NCBI RefSeq assembly: GCF_008124875.1
Contig: NZ_VNIA01000004.1
Location: forward strand, 112,709-176,708
Direction of reading: 5' to 3'
Length of the DNA stretch: 64,000 nucleotides
Source of the DNA: Tenacibaculum adriaticum
Lineage (GTDB): Bacteria; Bacteroidota; Bacteroidia; Flavobacteriales; Flavobacteriaceae
Shown: positions 1 through 10,239 of the stretch, one piece after another
Position numbering within the stretch: the stretch's first letter is position 1
Layout of the letters: every line of letters begins with the position of its first letter
Program-made: the position numbers and the translations under genes
Notes under the pieces: model-generated
What the model was told of the DNA's origin: nothing
Databases searched by the model: none
What the model saw: only the letters and a program-made list of their open reading frames with translations

Positions 1-2
1 CT

Positions 3-125
3 TGTGAAAAACCATTTAATCTGGTACCATTTACCTTTTTTTTGAGTGTTTGTGCAATCATTCTTGTCTTTTTATATGCTGTCTTGGGTAACTCAAGTCC
101 AAGCAAAGCATGGTTAGTTTCTTAA
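3..125 (+). CDS. C-terminal end of a membrane protein (5' truncated by window)
   Basis: The frame starting at base 3 stays open to a TAA at 123-125 and gives about 40 residues. They consist of one hydrophobic stretch (about residues 9-27, rich in F, L, V, I and A) followed by a short polar tail ending in KAWLVS. This looks like the last transmembrane helix of an integral membrane protein whose start lies before the window. The family cannot be named from this fragment. It could be chance, because AT-rich DNA often has short open frames, but the composition is protein-like. Confidence 0.45.
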   Translation, partial: CEKPFNLVPFTFFLSVCAIILVFLYAVLGNSSPSKAWLVS

Positions 126-769
126 TAGATACTGAGTTGTTAGATATTAATCTTTGTCGAAAGCATTTCAACTTTCTTTCAAAAAATAAGGATTACTTAT
201 TTTGATTTTGAGATCTAATTAATTGAATTGAAACTAAAACGGCCACAAATGTAACATTATCTTTTAATTTTGCTACAAAAATCCTATTGATTTGTGTTAT
301 TAATCAATTATTTTTCTTTATAAAAAAAGTGTATTCAGTTTTAATTTCAATAATTTTAAAGAATATTTGTTTTCTTTAAGAATTTTACTGCCTTTTTATT
401 GGTTGCATTGGGATAATTTCAGGTCTGCAAATTACTAATTTTTTAAAAGGAATTATCTAAACAAAAATTTTTAACTAAATATTCACATATAGTAAAATGC
501 CATTTTGTCTTAATTAAAAATTATTATAGTTAATATCAAAAAATGGATTTTCTTTCTTATCAAAATTCTTACTTATGTATTTATTATTGTTCTTTTTTAA
601 GAATTATAAGCTAAACATCTTATATAAGATAGTCTTTCTATCTTTTTAACTGTAATGTGTTAGAATTAAAATTATCAAATTGTTTATCAAATATATAGAA
701 TGTTTAAACAAATAAAAAGAAAAGTAAACATTTTTTTTGTTAATGCTTGTAATTTATAAAGAGAGTTGT
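126..769. other. AT-rich intergenic stretch, nothing recognised
   Basis: About 640 bases of very AT-rich DNA between the truncated membrane protein and the 3' end of the SDR gene. I found no convincing open frame, tRNA, strong hairpin or riboswitch. A TAATTTTG at 265-272 matches the Bacteroidota -7 consensus TAnnTTTG, but it has no -33 partner and no gene close downstream, so it is not called a promoter. Confidence 0.5.
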
Positions 770-2188
770 TTATTTATTAGTGAGGGATTTTATCATCCCT
801 TTAAAAACAAAAGCATGAAAGGGAAGCACAGAATACCAATATAAACGACCTAACACACCTTTTGGTCTAAAAACTGCACGTTGGTATAGTTTATTTTTTA
901 TAATTTTAAATTCCAACCAAGCCTCTCCTGGTAATTTCATTTCTGCAAACAAGAGTAATCTTTTTTGACTTTTATCTGCTAGTAAAACACGCCAAAAATC
1001 TAATGCATCTCCAGCTTCGAGGTGATTTTTATGAGTCCTTCCTCTGCGCAAACCAACACCTCCAACAATTTTATCTACTAAACCTCGTGTTTTCCATAAC
1101 CAATTAAAACTATACCATCCATTTTTACCACCAATTGCCCAAATTTTATTAATTGTGAGTTCTTCATCTTCAAATTCACGAGATCTAACATCTTTAAAAC
1201 AACCGTAATTTGGAACCTCTATATATTCTGATAATTGCTTGTTAAAAATTCCGCTACTTATTGCATCTTTCCAGCTAGAAATAACTGCATGTTGTTCAAT
1301 TTTCTGAAAAGCTAACTTGACAGCTTCTTTATATGTTAATGGATGAACATTTAATACTTGGTTAATATTAGTTGGTTTGCCAATTACTTCAACTTTCATG
1401 CTTTCTACTAAGGCTTGTGCTAAACTGAATGACGTAGAGGTAACAAAATATAACCAATAAGAAGATAGTTTAGGAGAGAGTATAGGAAGTGTCCATATAT
1501 ACCTTTTTAAGTCTCGAATTTCAGCAAATTCTAAAAGCATTTGTTTATAGGTAAGTATTTCTGGTCCAAAAATATCGTAAGATTTGTTATATAAATCTTT
1601 TTTCTCTAGTGCTTTTTGTAGAAAGCTTAAAACATCTCTAATAGCAATGGGTTGTGTTTTTGTATTTAACCATTTTGGGGTTACCATTACAGGAAGTTTT
1701 TCAACTATATCTCTAATGATTTCGAAAGAAGCACTTCCACTACCAACAATTATTCCAGCTCTAAATGTAGTAAGTGCATATTTTTTTGAGCGAAGTGTTT
1801 TTTCAACTTCAAATCTTGATTTAAGATGTTTAGATAGAGAAGAGTCATTTACAATTCCGCTTAAATAAATTACTTGTCTACAATTGGTTTTTTCAACTAA
1901 TTTCTTAAAGTTTTCGGCGCATTTTTCTTCCAATGATTGAAAATCGTCTGAATTCGTTGACATAGAATGAATTAAATAATATGCTGCATCGATATCAGAA
2001 GGTAAAGTAATATTTGAGGTTTCTAAAAAATCAATTTTAATAAATTCTATATTCTCTCTATCTTCAATTTCATCAGGAATTCTATTTAAATCACGAACAC
2101 AGCATATTAATTTGTGCTTATTTTCAAGCAGTCTTAAAATCAATCTTTTAGCTATATAACCAGTAGTACCAGTAATTAGAATTTTCAT
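770..2188 (-). CDS. SDR-family NAD(P)-binding oxidoreductase with DUF2867-like C-terminus
   Basis: A 472-residue protein beginning MKILITGTTGYIAKRL, the Rossmann glycine motif (GxxGxxA/G type) of an atypical/extended short-chain dehydrogenase. The N-terminal ~290 residues keep the SDR pattern: an Asp after beta 3 (KIDF), YLIHSMS, and a YLSGIV strand. The C-terminal ~170 residues (rich in W, with GLRRGRTHKNHLEAGDALDFWRV) resemble the DUF2867 domain that follows many such SDRs in Flavobacteriia. The protein has no signal peptide and should be cytosolic. Substrate is unknown. It is transcribed alone toward the left end, with about 300 bp of leader DNA upstream. The fold is confident; the reaction is not. 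Confidence 0.85.
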   Translation of the reverse strand: MKILITGTTGYIAKRLILRLLENKHKLICCVRDLNRIPDEIEDRENIEFIKIDFLETSNITLPSDIDAAYYLIHSMSTNSDDFQSLEEKCAENFKKLVEKTNCRQVIYLSGIVNDSSLSKHLKSRFEVEKTLRSKKYALTTFRAGIIVGSGSASFEIIRDIVEKLPVMVTPKWLNTKTQPIAIRDVLSFLQKALEKKDLYNKSYDIFGPEILTYKQMLLEFAEIRDLKRYIWTLPILSPKLSSYWLYFVTSTSFSLAQALVESMKVEVIGKPTNINQVLNVHPLTYKEAVKLAFQKIEQHAVISSWKDAISSGIFNKQLSEYIEVPNYGCFKDVRSREFEDEELTINKIWAIGGKNGWYSFNWLWKTRGLVDKIVGGVGLRRGRTHKNHLEAGDALDFWRVLLADKSQKRLLLFAEMKLPGEAWLEFKIIKNKLYQRAVFRPKGVLGRLYWYSVLPFHAFVFKGMIKSLTNK

Positions 2189-2496
2189 TTTATCTTATTT
2201 TAGTAAATATACAAAATGTTTAGTTGATTTTGGATAATGTTAAACAAGGTAATGTTTTATTTTAAGTGTTACATATGATAATTAAGAGGTTGGAGTAAGC
2301 TAATTTGTTTACTTGTTGTGAGATTTTATTGAGGTTTATAATTGATGTGATTTTAAACTCGTAAAATAAGTTGATGAAGAAGTTGTTTTAAGTTAAATGT
2401 AAGATTTTTAATAAGTTAAAGTTTAACTAAAATTAAAGTATTTTAAAAAGGTATTGATTTAATATTTATTTTTGCTGGAAAAATTTAATATATCAA
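2189..2496. other. Divergent intergenic region upstream of the SDR and serine hydrolase genes
   Basis: About 308 bp between divergent genes, so it should hold both promoters. TATTTTTG at 2467-2474 fits the Bacteroidota -7 element TAnnTTTG and lies 22 bases before the ATG at 2497. No correctly spaced TTG was found upstream of it, so the promoter is only tentative. Confidence 0.35.
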
Positions 2497-3405
2497 ATGA
2501 AGAAAAATTTTATAATTAGCATATTTATTTTGGTAGTTGTACAAGCTAACATTTATGCGCAAACATTCCCTATAAAATTAAAAAATGGAGAAACACCCCT
2601 TAGGGATTTAATAAATCTTCCACTTCAAGCAAAACTAGAAAGTACGATTAATAGTAATCATAAATGGAAAGCTTTAGTTAAGCAAAAAAGAATTGCAATT
2701 GGTGTTGTAGATTTAAGTAATATTGATCAAATAAAATTTGCAGATATTAATGGAAATGAAATGATGTATGCTGCTAGCTTACCAAAAATAGCCGTTTTAT
2801 TAGCTGCGATGGATGCAATTGAAAAAGGAGAATTAAAGGAGACATCTGAGGTAAAAGCAGATATGAAGTTAATGATTAGTAAATCTAATAATCAGGCTAC
2901 GACTAGAATGATTGATAGGCTCGGTTATGAAAAAATTGAAACAGTACTAACGAGCGATCGCTACAGCTTATATGATGAAAATTATGGAGGAGGTTTATGG
3001 GTAGGTAAACGATATGCGTCTGGTAATAGTAAGACAAATAGAGAGCCTTTAAAAAATCTAAGTCATGCCGCTACTGTATCTCAAGTATGTAGATTTTATT
3101 ATTTATTGCTTCAAGGAAAATTAGTAAATGAAAAACGTTCAAAAGAAATGTTAGATATAATGGAGAAGCCTGCATTACATCATAAATTTGTAAATACGTT
3201 AGAAAGAATTGCTCCACATGCTCGGTTATTCCGTAAGTCAGGTTCATGGAGAACCTATCATTCAGATTCAATATTGGTGTGGGGAAAAGGATCGAGAAAA
3301 TATATTTTAGTAGCGCTAATAGAAGATGCTAACGGAGAACAAATCATACGAAGTTTAGTTGAGCCAATAGAGAAGGTTTTAAAAGAGGAAGCTATAAAAG
3401 TATAA
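2497..3405 (+). CDS. Secreted serine hydrolase, class A beta-lactamase-like
   Basis: A 302-residue protein with a signal peptide (MKKNF, hydrophobic core, cleavage near YAQ). It shows the penicillin-recognising serine hydrolase motifs in order: SLPK with nucleophile S94 and K97, an SNN in the position of the SDN loop (about residue 129), and KSG at 247-249. No clear Glu166-type omega loop is visible, so beta-lactam hydrolysis cannot be assumed. A periplasmic DD-peptidase-like or esterase role is equally possible. It sits 44 bp upstream of the HEAT-repeat transporter on the same strand and may be co-transcribed with it. A second member of the same superfamily lies at 6278-7525 on the other strand. 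Confidence 0.85.
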   Translation: MKKNFIISIFILVVVQANIYAQTFPIKLKNGETPLRDLINLPLQAKLESTINSNHKWKALVKQKRIAIGVVDLSNIDQIKFADINGNEMMYAASLPKIAVLLAAMDAIEKGELKETSEVKADMKLMISKSNNQATTRMIDRLGYEKIETVLTSDRYSLYDENYGGGLWVGKRYASGNSKTNREPLKNLSHAATVSQVCRFYYLLLQGKLVNEKRSKEMLDIMEKPALHHKFVNTLERIAPHARLFRKSGSWRTYHSDSILVWGKGSRKYILVALIEDANGEQIIRSLVEPIEKVLKEEAIKV

Positions 3406-3449
3406 TTGTTAAGTTTGCAATATTAATTGCACTTAATTTCCTAATTTAA

Positions 3450-6272
3450 ATGGCTTTTAAAAATATATTAAAAGAATATCTTTTAAAAATTTTTGATATA
3501 AGAGAAGATGAGTTGCGCAAAACTTTTTTGTTGCAACTCAATATTTTTTTACTCATAACGACTTTGTTAATTGTAAAACCAACAATTAATTCACTTTTTC
3601 TTTCTGAATTAGGATCAGGTGCATTACCATTAGGTTATGTTTTAACAGCTATTGCCGCAATTATAGGTTCTTATTTTTATAATAAAGCATTAGAAAAAAC
3701 ACAATTAAATAGAATTATTGTTTTAACACTTTATGGGTCTATTGCTTCGTTGGTCTTTTTTGGTTTAGCTTTTAAATTAAATATAGGGAAGGGTTTATTG
3801 CTTTATATTCCTTATATATGGGTTGCTATTTTTGGATTGCTAGCAGCTTCTCAATTTTGGATTCTTGCAAATTTAGTTTACAATATTCGTGAGGCAAAAC
3901 GGATCTTTGGCTTTATAGGTTCAGGAGCTATTGCAGGAGGAATTTTTGGAGGTTATATTACGTCAATACTAGCAAAATTCATAGCAGCTGAAGAGCTACT
4001 TTTTGTAGCAGCTTTATTATTACTAATATGTATTCCTATTGTGAGGTATATATGGAAAAATGAAGTTTTAAAGTTGAATACTTTTCAAATAAGTCTTCGT
4101 TCTGATGTTAAAGGTGAAAATTCTTTTCGATTAATACGAAAATCTAAATTACTTTCTTTAATAGCTGTGGTTATTGGGCTTAGTGTTTTGGTAGCTAAAC
4201 TTGTAGATTATCAATATAGTGATTATGCGTCTATATTAATACAAGACCCGGAAGAGCTGGCTTCTTTCTTTGGCTTTTGGCTTTCTACTTTAAGTGTAGT
4301 TTCTTTAATTGTTCAACTGTTTTTTACAAAAAGAATTGTTGGAATGTTTGGTGTTGGTAAATCACTTCTTTGGTTACCTACAGGAATTTTTTTAGGATCT
4401 TTTTTACTGCTTGTTGTTCCTCAATTATGGGTGTTGGTCTTTATTAAAATTGTAGATGGTAGTTTAAAGCAATCTGTAAATAGAGCGGCAACAGAATTAC
4501 TTTCTATTCCTATTCCCATTGAAATTAAAAAGAAAACTAAAACATTTATAGATGTAGTTGTAGATAGTATTGCAACAGGAATTGCAGGATTTATTCTTAT
4601 TTTCTTTATTAATGGTTTAGATATACCTTCTAAATATGTAAGCTTAATTATTATTGGATTAATTTCATTATGGATTTATTTGATTTTACTTTTAAAAAAC
4701 GAGTACATAAATGCATTTAAAGAATTAATTTTAGATATAAACGGAAATAAAAAAAATAACAAATCTAAAGAAACACCTATTACTTCTATCGTTGATTCGG
4801 TAAAAAAAGCGCTTAAAACGGGAACAGAAAACCAAGTGCTTTACATGCTTAGCAAAACATTAGAAATAAAAGATGACCGTTTTTTTAAGGAGATAGAATC
4901 TTTATTAAATCACCCATCATCAAAAGTTCGAGCATTAGCTGTAGAGAATTTATATTTTTTAAGAAAGGAAAATCTTTGCGAACTAATTGAACCTATGATT
5001 TATGATGCAGATCAAGAGGTAACAACAGCGGCTTTCCGATATTTATTAAAACATTATGAAATGGATACAATTAAGTTATTCGATAAGTATCTTAGTAGTA
5101 ATGATCTTACAATACGCAATGCAGCGTTACTGGGTCTTTCTCTCGAATTACGAAACTATGAAAAACTTCAGTTAAAGTTTAATTTAGAAAAGAGGATCGC
5201 CAATGCTTTAGAGGAAGTAAATGAACTTCAAGACCCAATGGAAGTGAAAAACAAACTACTAATTATATTGGCTTCAATTGGTAATGGGAAAGTTGTGAAA
5301 TTTTACACAACTATTAGTGATCAATTTTTTAATCCAGATCAAGAAGTAGTAAGAATGGCTTTAAGAAGTGCTTCAAAAACTCTTGATTCTAGATTTATAA
5401 ATGCAATCATAGAAAATCTATCTAGAAAAGAAAATAGATTGTCTGCTACAGATGCATTGTTTAGTTACGGAGATTCTATTATTGATATTCTTGCAGAAAC
5501 GGTTATTGAAAATAAAGTTGATTTAGAAGATGCCAGACTAATCCCTTCTGTAATTGGGAAATTTAATTCTCGAAAAGCAGTTAAGGCTCTTATGAAGTTA
5601 GTTACAAACACAGAGCATGAAGTAAAAATATCAGCCATAGAATCCTTACAAAAAATAAAATGGGATAATAATGATATTGAAATAAAAGATCGTCATATTA
5701 TTGATATAATATTAGATGAATGCGATTTGTATCAAAACACATTGGCTGCAATTCATTCTCAGATTGTTTTACAGTATAAAAGTAAAGATGATATTGAGTC
5801 TAAGGAAGAGAGGTTGGCAAGAACTGCGCTTATTGATTTGTTAGAAAATCGGTTAGATAGGCAACTAAAAAGAATTTTTAAGTTTTTAGGAATGAAATAT
5901 CCTCCAGATGATATTGATCCTGTATTAAAGGTGATCTTAGAAGGAGAGGAAGAACAGCGTATACATGCTATAGAATTCCTTGACAACATATTAGATATGC
6001 AACTTAAAAGAGAACTTATTCCTATTGCCGAATCTATATTGATGGATACTGCTTCTGAAGAGCAGATTAAAAAATTAAACATTAGAGTTCCTAGTGAATT
6101 GGAATGTTTTACTCAGTTACTTAAAAGGAATGATAATAAATTGAAGTTAACGGTTCTTGATTTAATAGAGAAAACCAACGATATAAAATTTAAACCGTTG
6201 GTTGAAATGATTTTAAATAATACAGATAAAAAGATAAAGAATAAAGCTAGTGAAATACTTGCTAAGTATTAG
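3450..6272 (+). CDS. Npt1/Npt2-like (ATP/ADP translocase-related) membrane protein with C-terminal HEAT repeats
   Basis: A 940-residue protein. The first ~430 residues form about 12 hydrophobic segments. They begin with REDELRKTFLLQLNIFLL and contain VKPTINSLFL, a start typical of MFS-type nucleotide-transporter relatives. From about residue 450 the protein is hydrophilic and made of repeating ~35-residue helical units (for example LLNHPSSKVRALAVENLYFL and DADQEVTTAAFRYLLKH), which are HEAT/armadillo-like. This architecture is known in Bacteroidota. Whether it moves nucleotides is untested; many free-living homologues probably have another substrate. The cytosolic HEAT tail suggests docking of a partner protein. 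The gene ends 5 bp from the stop of the convergent serine hydrolase. Confidence 0.75.
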   Translation: MAFKNILKEYLLKIFDIREDELRKTFLLQLNIFLLITTLLIVKPTINSLFLSELGSGALPLGYVLTAIAAIIGSYFYNKALEKTQLNRIIVLTLYGSIASLVFFGLAFKLNIGKGLLLYIPYIWVAIFGLLAASQFWILANLVYNIREAKRIFGFIGSGAIAGGIFGGYITSILAKFIAAEELLFVAALLLLICIPIVRYIWKNEVLKLNTFQISLRSDVKGENSFRLIRKSKLLSLIAVVIGLSVLVAKLVDYQYSDYASILIQDPEELASFFGFWLSTLSVVSLIVQLFFTKRIVGMFGVGKSLLWLPTGIFLGSFLLLVVPQLWVLVFIKIVDGSLKQSVNRAATELLSIPIPIEIKKKTKTFIDVVVDSIATGIAGFILIFFINGLDIPSKYVSLIIIGLISLWIYLILLLKNEYINAFKELILDINGNKKNNKSKETPITSIVDSVKKALKTGTENQVLYMLSKTLEIKDDRFFKEIESLLNHPSSKVRALAVENLYFLRKENLCELIEPMIYDADQEVTTAAFRYLLKHYEMDTIKLFDKYLSSNDLTIRNAALLGLSLELRNYEKLQLKFNLEKRIANALEEVNELQDPMEVKNKLLIILASIGNGKVVKFYTTISDQFFNPDQEVVRMALRSASKTLDSRFINAIIENLSRKENRLSATDALFSYGDSIIDILAETVIENKVDLEDARLIPSVIGKFNSRKAVKALMKLVTNTEHEVKISAIESLQKIKWDNNDIEIKDRHIIDIILDECDLYQNTLAAIHSQIVLQYKSKDDIESKEERLARTALIDLLENRLDRQLKRIFKFLGMKYPPDDIDPVLKVILEGEEEQRIHAIEFLDNILDMQLKRELIPIAESILMDTASEEQIKKLNIRVPSELECFTQLLKRNDNKLKLTVLDLIEKTNDIKFKPLVEMILNNTDKKIKNKASEILAKY

Positions 6273-6277
6273 TAAAA

Positions 6278-7525
6278 TTAACTCTTTATCGCCTTGTCAA
6301 TAGAGCCAGCTAAAAACATATGGTCACTAGCAGAATTTTTGCGTAAAACATTGGTCATAAGACAAACCATATAATTGGTGCCATCAGGATGCTCTATAAT
6401 TGCTACTGAGTTCATAAAATTATCTACGTTGCCTTTGTATTTACCACATGGCTCTCCTTTTGTACGATCACATTTATATAAACTACCAGATTTAAAATAA
6501 ACTGCAGCATCTTTTAACTGAGGTGCTTGTGCATATCGAATTCTTCTATCTGTCATAAACATTAATCGTTTAATTTCTAAGCTAGATTTTTCATCAATAA
6601 TTTTACCTTGTTCTAATTGTAACATCCATTTCATTAAACCAAGAGGTGTGCCTATACTACCTCCTTTAGCTCCTACGTATTGATTAGCTCCTCTTGTAAA
6701 AAAAGTACCTAATCTCCACTCATCTGATGTAATACCCAGTTCTCGTAAAGGTATATTAACAACATCATTACTCAAGTCGGTAATAATACTTTTCGGTGTA
6801 TTTTTAAAATAAGTGTCAGCTTCAATTTCGGTTAAGTTTGGATATTTATCACCAAAAGCAGCCATCAATAAAACTTCTCTCCAAACAACACTAGCAGCAC
6901 CATTATTACTTACGGAAAGCATATGATCTGTCCATTCATATAGCGAAAAAACATCGCTAGCATCAACTTGTCTTTTAACAAGTTTATTAGTTTCAGTATT
7001 AAAAATAGGAACTGTATGTTCGTCTGATAATGCCCAATTACCAGCTCTAACAAATTTAGTTTTTAATAAGTCTGTTCTTTTTTCCCATGAGTCGGGGTAA
7101 ATTTTAGCTAATTGATGAAATAAACCAGTAACTACCGCTAGCTTGCCTACGCTACCAGGTTGATAACCTCTAGACTCATTTTGTTGAGCATATCGTAAGT
7201 TTGTTGGGTTCGTAATATCTAGAATTGTAATAGAATAACTTCTGTCTAACCTTGGAAAAAGTGTATTTATTTTTTTTTGTAAAATAGCATCTTCTATTAA
7301 TAAGTTTTCAGTGTTTTCTTTTTTTCTACTCAAAAGATTAAGTTTAATATCATTAATAGATTTATAGGCGCCAGAAGGAAGCCCTGGATTTGGCAATTCC
7401 CCAGAAATTGTTAACTGAAGGCGTTTCAATCTTTTAATGCCTGTATTTTGATACCCGTCGATAGGATAATTGTTCGGTATAGTAAATACAAAGCAAGCAA
7501 ATATTAAAGTTATGTATTTTATCAT
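6278..7525 (-). CDS. Serine hydrolase (beta-lactamase superfamily), probably exported
   Basis: A 415-residue protein with an N-terminal hydrophobic signal (ITLIFACFVFTIP). Active-site motifs of the class A beta-lactamase/DD-peptidase fold are present: SVGK with S125 and K128, SNNGAAS in the SDN position, and FKSGSLYKC as the K-S/T-G box near residue 345. The 100-residue segment before the SxxK box is longer than in ordinary class A beta-lactamases. The protein is most likely periplasmic and acts on peptidoglycan-like or ester substrates; antibiotic hydrolysis is not implied. It lies downstream of, and in the same direction as, the DASS transporter, 125 bp away. Confidence 0.8.
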   Translation of the reverse strand: MIKYITLIFACFVFTIPNNYPIDGYQNTGIKRLKRLQLTISGELPNPGLPSGAYKSINDIKLNLLSRKKENTENLLIEDAILQKKINTLFPRLDRSYSITILDITNPTNLRYAQQNESRGYQPGSVGKLAVVTGLFHQLAKIYPDSWEKRTDLLKTKFVRAGNWALSDEHTVPIFNTETNKLVKRQVDASDVFSLYEWTDHMLSVSNNGAASVVWREVLLMAAFGDKYPNLTEIEADTYFKNTPKSIITDLSNDVVNIPLRELGITSDEWRLGTFFTRGANQYVGAKGGSIGTPLGLMKWMLQLEQGKIIDEKSSLEIKRLMFMTDRRIRYAQAPQLKDAAVYFKSGSLYKCDRTKGEPCGKYKGNVDNFMNSVAIIEHPDGTNYMVCLMTNVLRKNSASDHMFLAGSIDKAIKS

Positions 7526-7650
7526 CTTTACAATTTTGTTGCTAAAGATATTTCTTTTTTAGAATAATAGGTTCTAAATATTTCAAACTTATATCTTTTT
7601 TCTTTTTAAGAAATAATAGTATTAGAACTATCTTAGTAAAATGGTGTTAA

Positions 7651-9093
7651 TCAATTTAAATCCCAAATTAAAGGGAGAACATAATACACAATTAACGTTA
7701 ATATTATAATTGAAGCAATGTTCATCCAGACGCCTTTTTTAACCATATCTTCTATTTTCAAATAGCCTGATCCGAAAACTACGGCATTAGGAGGTGTTGC
7801 AACTGGTAACATAAATGCACATGATGCTGCAACCGTGGCACTTACTAATAATATATAGGGATGAATATTTATTACGGTAGCCAATGATACTAAAACAGGG
7901 AGTAACATTGCTGTTGTGGCCATATTTGAGGTGATTTCTGTTAAAAAATTAACAGAAGTAATTAAAACCAATAAGAGAATAAAAACGGAAATGCCTTCTA
8001 AAGAGGTTAGTTGATTTCCAATCCAAGACGCCAAACCACTTGACTCAAAGCCGAGAGCTAAAGCCATTCCTCCTCCAAATAAAATTAAAATTCCCCAAGG
8101 TAATTTTACAGCATCTTCCCAAGATATTAATGGCTGGTTCCTTTTGCTACTAGGAACTAAAAACAATATAATTGAAGCTATTATTGCTATAATAGTATCA
8201 TCAATTGCGGGTAACCATTTTACTAATAAAAACGCTCTACTAATCCAGGCCAAAGCAGTTAACGAAAAAATAACTAAAACAGATTTTTCTTCATAAGACA
8301 TTTTACCTAATTCTCTTAATTGTTTTTCGATTTCATTTTTACCACCAGGAAATTTTTTTTGCTTGAACTTAAAAGCAAAACGTGTTAAATAAACCCAGCA
8401 TACAAACAATAAAAGAATACTTATTGGGAAACCGAAAATAAACCATTGTAAAAATGATATTTCTGTATGATATGTTTTTTCAACAACACCTGCCAAAACC
8501 AAATTGGGAGGTGTTCCTATAAGTGTCGCCATACCTCCAATAGAAGCGCTATAAGCAATGGCTAACATTAATGCTTTACCAAAAATTAAATTTTCATCTT
8601 GCTTAGTTTTTGGGTTGTCTTGAAGTTGTGCAATAATTGCCATTCCAACTGGTAAAATCATTACGGCTGTAGCTGTATTGGATATCCACATCGAGAGAAG
8701 TGCTGTTGCTACCATAAATCCTAAAATAATACGATTTACATTGGTACCCACAATTTTGATAATGTTAAGGGCAATACGTTTGTGTAAATTCCACTTTTCA
8801 ATGGCAATAGCAAGTATAAAACCTCCAATAAACAAAAATATATATTTATGCCCATAGGAAGCTGTTGTAAGGCTTAATGATAAACCTCCTGTTAAGGGAA
8901 ATAAAATAATCGGTAGTAATGCTGTTGCAGGAATTGATATTGCTTCGGTAATCCACCAAATAGCAACCCAAACAGTAGAAGCTAATATGGCATTTGCAGA
9001 ACCATCAAGTCCTTCTGGATGAAAAAATAATTTAATTAGTATAAATAGAATAGGTCCAAGGAACAATCCTATATTCTTTTTTGAAACTTTCAT
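7651..9093 (-). CDS. DASS/SLC13-family sodium:dicarboxylate (or sulfate) symporter
   Basis: A 480-residue polytopic membrane protein. It carries the two repeated family signatures: SNTATAVMILPV in the first half and TSNMATTAMLLPV in the second. In characterised SdcS/VcINDY proteins, the SNT hairpins bind sodium and the dicarboxylate. GGMATLIGTPPN is a further family-typical stretch. Length matches bacterial DASS members (about 460-520). Expected role: inner-membrane, sodium-driven import of C4-dicarboxylates; sulfate or other anions are alternatives. It appears to be a single-gene unit, with a strong terminator-like hairpin just upstream that closes the neighbouring gene. Confidence 0.9.
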   Translation of the reverse strand: MKVSKKNIGLFLGPILFILIKLFFHPEGLDGSANAILASTVWVAIWWITEAISIPATALLPIILFPLTGGLSLSLTTASYGHKYIFLFIGGFILAIAIEKWNLHKRIALNIIKIVGTNVNRIILGFMVATALLSMWISNTATAVMILPVGMAIIAQLQDNPKTKQDENLIFGKALMLAIAYSASIGGMATLIGTPPNLVLAGVVEKTYHTEISFLQWFIFGFPISILLLFVCWVYLTRFAFKFKQKKFPGGKNEIEKQLRELGKMSYEEKSVLVIFSLTALAWISRAFLLVKWLPAIDDTIIAIIASIILFLVPSSKRNQPLISWEDAVKLPWGILILFGGGMALALGFESSGLASWIGNQLTSLEGISVFILLLVLITSVNFLTEITSNMATTAMLLPVLVSLATVINIHPYILLVSATVAASCAFMLPVATPPNAVVFGSGYLKIEDMVKKGVWMNIASIIILTLIVYYVLPLIWDLN

Positions 9094-9112
9094 AATAAGT
9101 TGATTTTATCCT

Positions 9113-9145
9113 AAAAATACCACCTGCATTGCAGGTGGTATTTTT
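9113..9145 (-). terminator. Strong palindromic terminator
   Basis: A near-perfect palindrome: 16 bases at 9113-9128 (AAAAATACCACCTGCA) pair with 9130-9145. It has an A/T-tract on both sides, so it could work in either direction. It follows the end of the minus-strand esterase (stop near 9223) and precedes the DASS gene. Confidence 0.8.
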
Positions 9146-9222
9146 CTTGGAATTTGTTTGTACTATAATACTAACTAATTCAGAGTCGAAATTAGATTAT
9201 TTTTTGATACTATTTAATAATT

Positions 9223-10146
9223 CTACTTAAAAAGTATGTCTGCTGCATTTTCTGCGGCCTCTATATAATCGTGATCCATACCTGTTACTATCTCAAAATT
9301 CCAATTGAAAGAAGTGTTGTTTTCTTGAGATAAATTTTGGCTAAATTGGAAAAAATTAATAGCTCGTTCTTTTCTGTTTAGTCCTTGAGCATCAGCATAA
9401 TCATTATGCCTTAAGCTGGCAGCATTTGGGTCATCATCATTTTCACCTACTTGAACATATATTTGTTTTGAAAACAAGTTAGATAATGATATACTTTTTA
9501 AAGGAGATAGATCAAAACCATAAGGAAATCTAATAGATGCATCAGGAAAAGTAAACCAGCCAGAAGAAGAACTTACCATTTTATTAAATCTAGCATTTGG
9601 CTTAAACATGGCAAATCTGTGAGAAAATTGACCTCCAGCAGAATGACCAAAAACATCGTAAGTTGAATTTGTGTTATTTACTTGTGTTTTAGTATAATCA
9701 AATAAAGGTTCTATAATAGAAAAAGCCCATTCTTCTTCTTGATTCAATGAGTCTTCAGTTGGATTATCACCATCTATAAAAACATTTCCTAAATTATAAC
9801 CATCACCTCCAGGGAAATCTTGTGTAGAGAATTCAGGTACTATTGCTATAAATCCAAATTCATCAGCTTTTGCTATCATTGCATCTCTATACTCTCCTGC
9901 ATTTCTTTGAGTTCCATGAAACACAAATACGATTGGAGTTGTTGGAGTAATATTTTCAGGAATATAATAATATACACCCAAAGTTTTGTTTAAACTTGTT
10001 GATTCGTAATCGTAATTAAAAGTTCCAGATCCTTTAGCAAGGTTAATAGGTGTGGGTTGTGGGTCAGGGGTTGGTTGCTCATCCTTACTACATGACCAAA
10101 AAGGAATTGTTAGTAATAAGATCAGGGATAGATTTTTGATTTTCAT
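9223..10146 (-). CDS. Lipoprotein alpha/beta hydrolase (PHB-depolymerase/feruloyl-esterase-like)
   Basis: A 307-residue protein with a lipoprotein signal: hydrophobic LSLILLLTIPFWS followed by Cys19, then a PT-rich linker. The alpha/beta-hydrolase fold is shown by an oxyanion strand VFVFHG (residues 73-78), the nucleophile elbow GHSAG with S169, and a late MDHDY that supplies the catalytic His. Organisation resembles the polyhydroxybutyrate depolymerase/feruloyl esterase family (Esterase_PHB). It is likely anchored in the envelope and hydrolyses an ester or peptide-like substrate. It is divergent from the MocR regulator 93 bp away, so MocR may control it. Confidence 0.8.
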   Translation of the reverse strand: MKIKNLSLILLLTIPFWSCSKDEQPTPDPQPTPINLAKGSGTFNYDYESTSLNKTLGVYYYIPENITPTTPIVFVFHGTQRNAGEYRDAMIAKADEFGFIAIVPEFSTQDFPGGDGYNLGNVFIDGDNPTEDSLNQEEEWAFSIIEPLFDYTKTQVNNTNSTYDVFGHSAGGQFSHRFAMFKPNARFNKMVSSSSGWFTFPDASIRFPYGFDLSPLKSISLSNLFSKQIYVQVGENDDDPNAASLRHNDYADAQGLNRKERAINFFQFSQNLSQENNTSFNWNFEIVTGMDHDYIEAAENAADILFK

Positions 10147-10239
10147 AATTTCAGTTTAAAATAAATTATAATTATATGTTGATTCAAGACAAATTAAATT
10201 TAATAATTACTATGTTTACGATACCAATTATTTTAAAAA

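Noticed and set aside
265..272. Promoter -7 element in the first intergenic stretch
   Set aside because: No -33 partner and no gene close downstream; such matches are expected by chance in AT-rich DNA.
2497..3405. Antibiotic-resistance beta-lactamase
   Set aside because: SxxK, SNN and KSG show the fold, but a Glu166-type omega-loop motif was not seen, so resistance is not supported.
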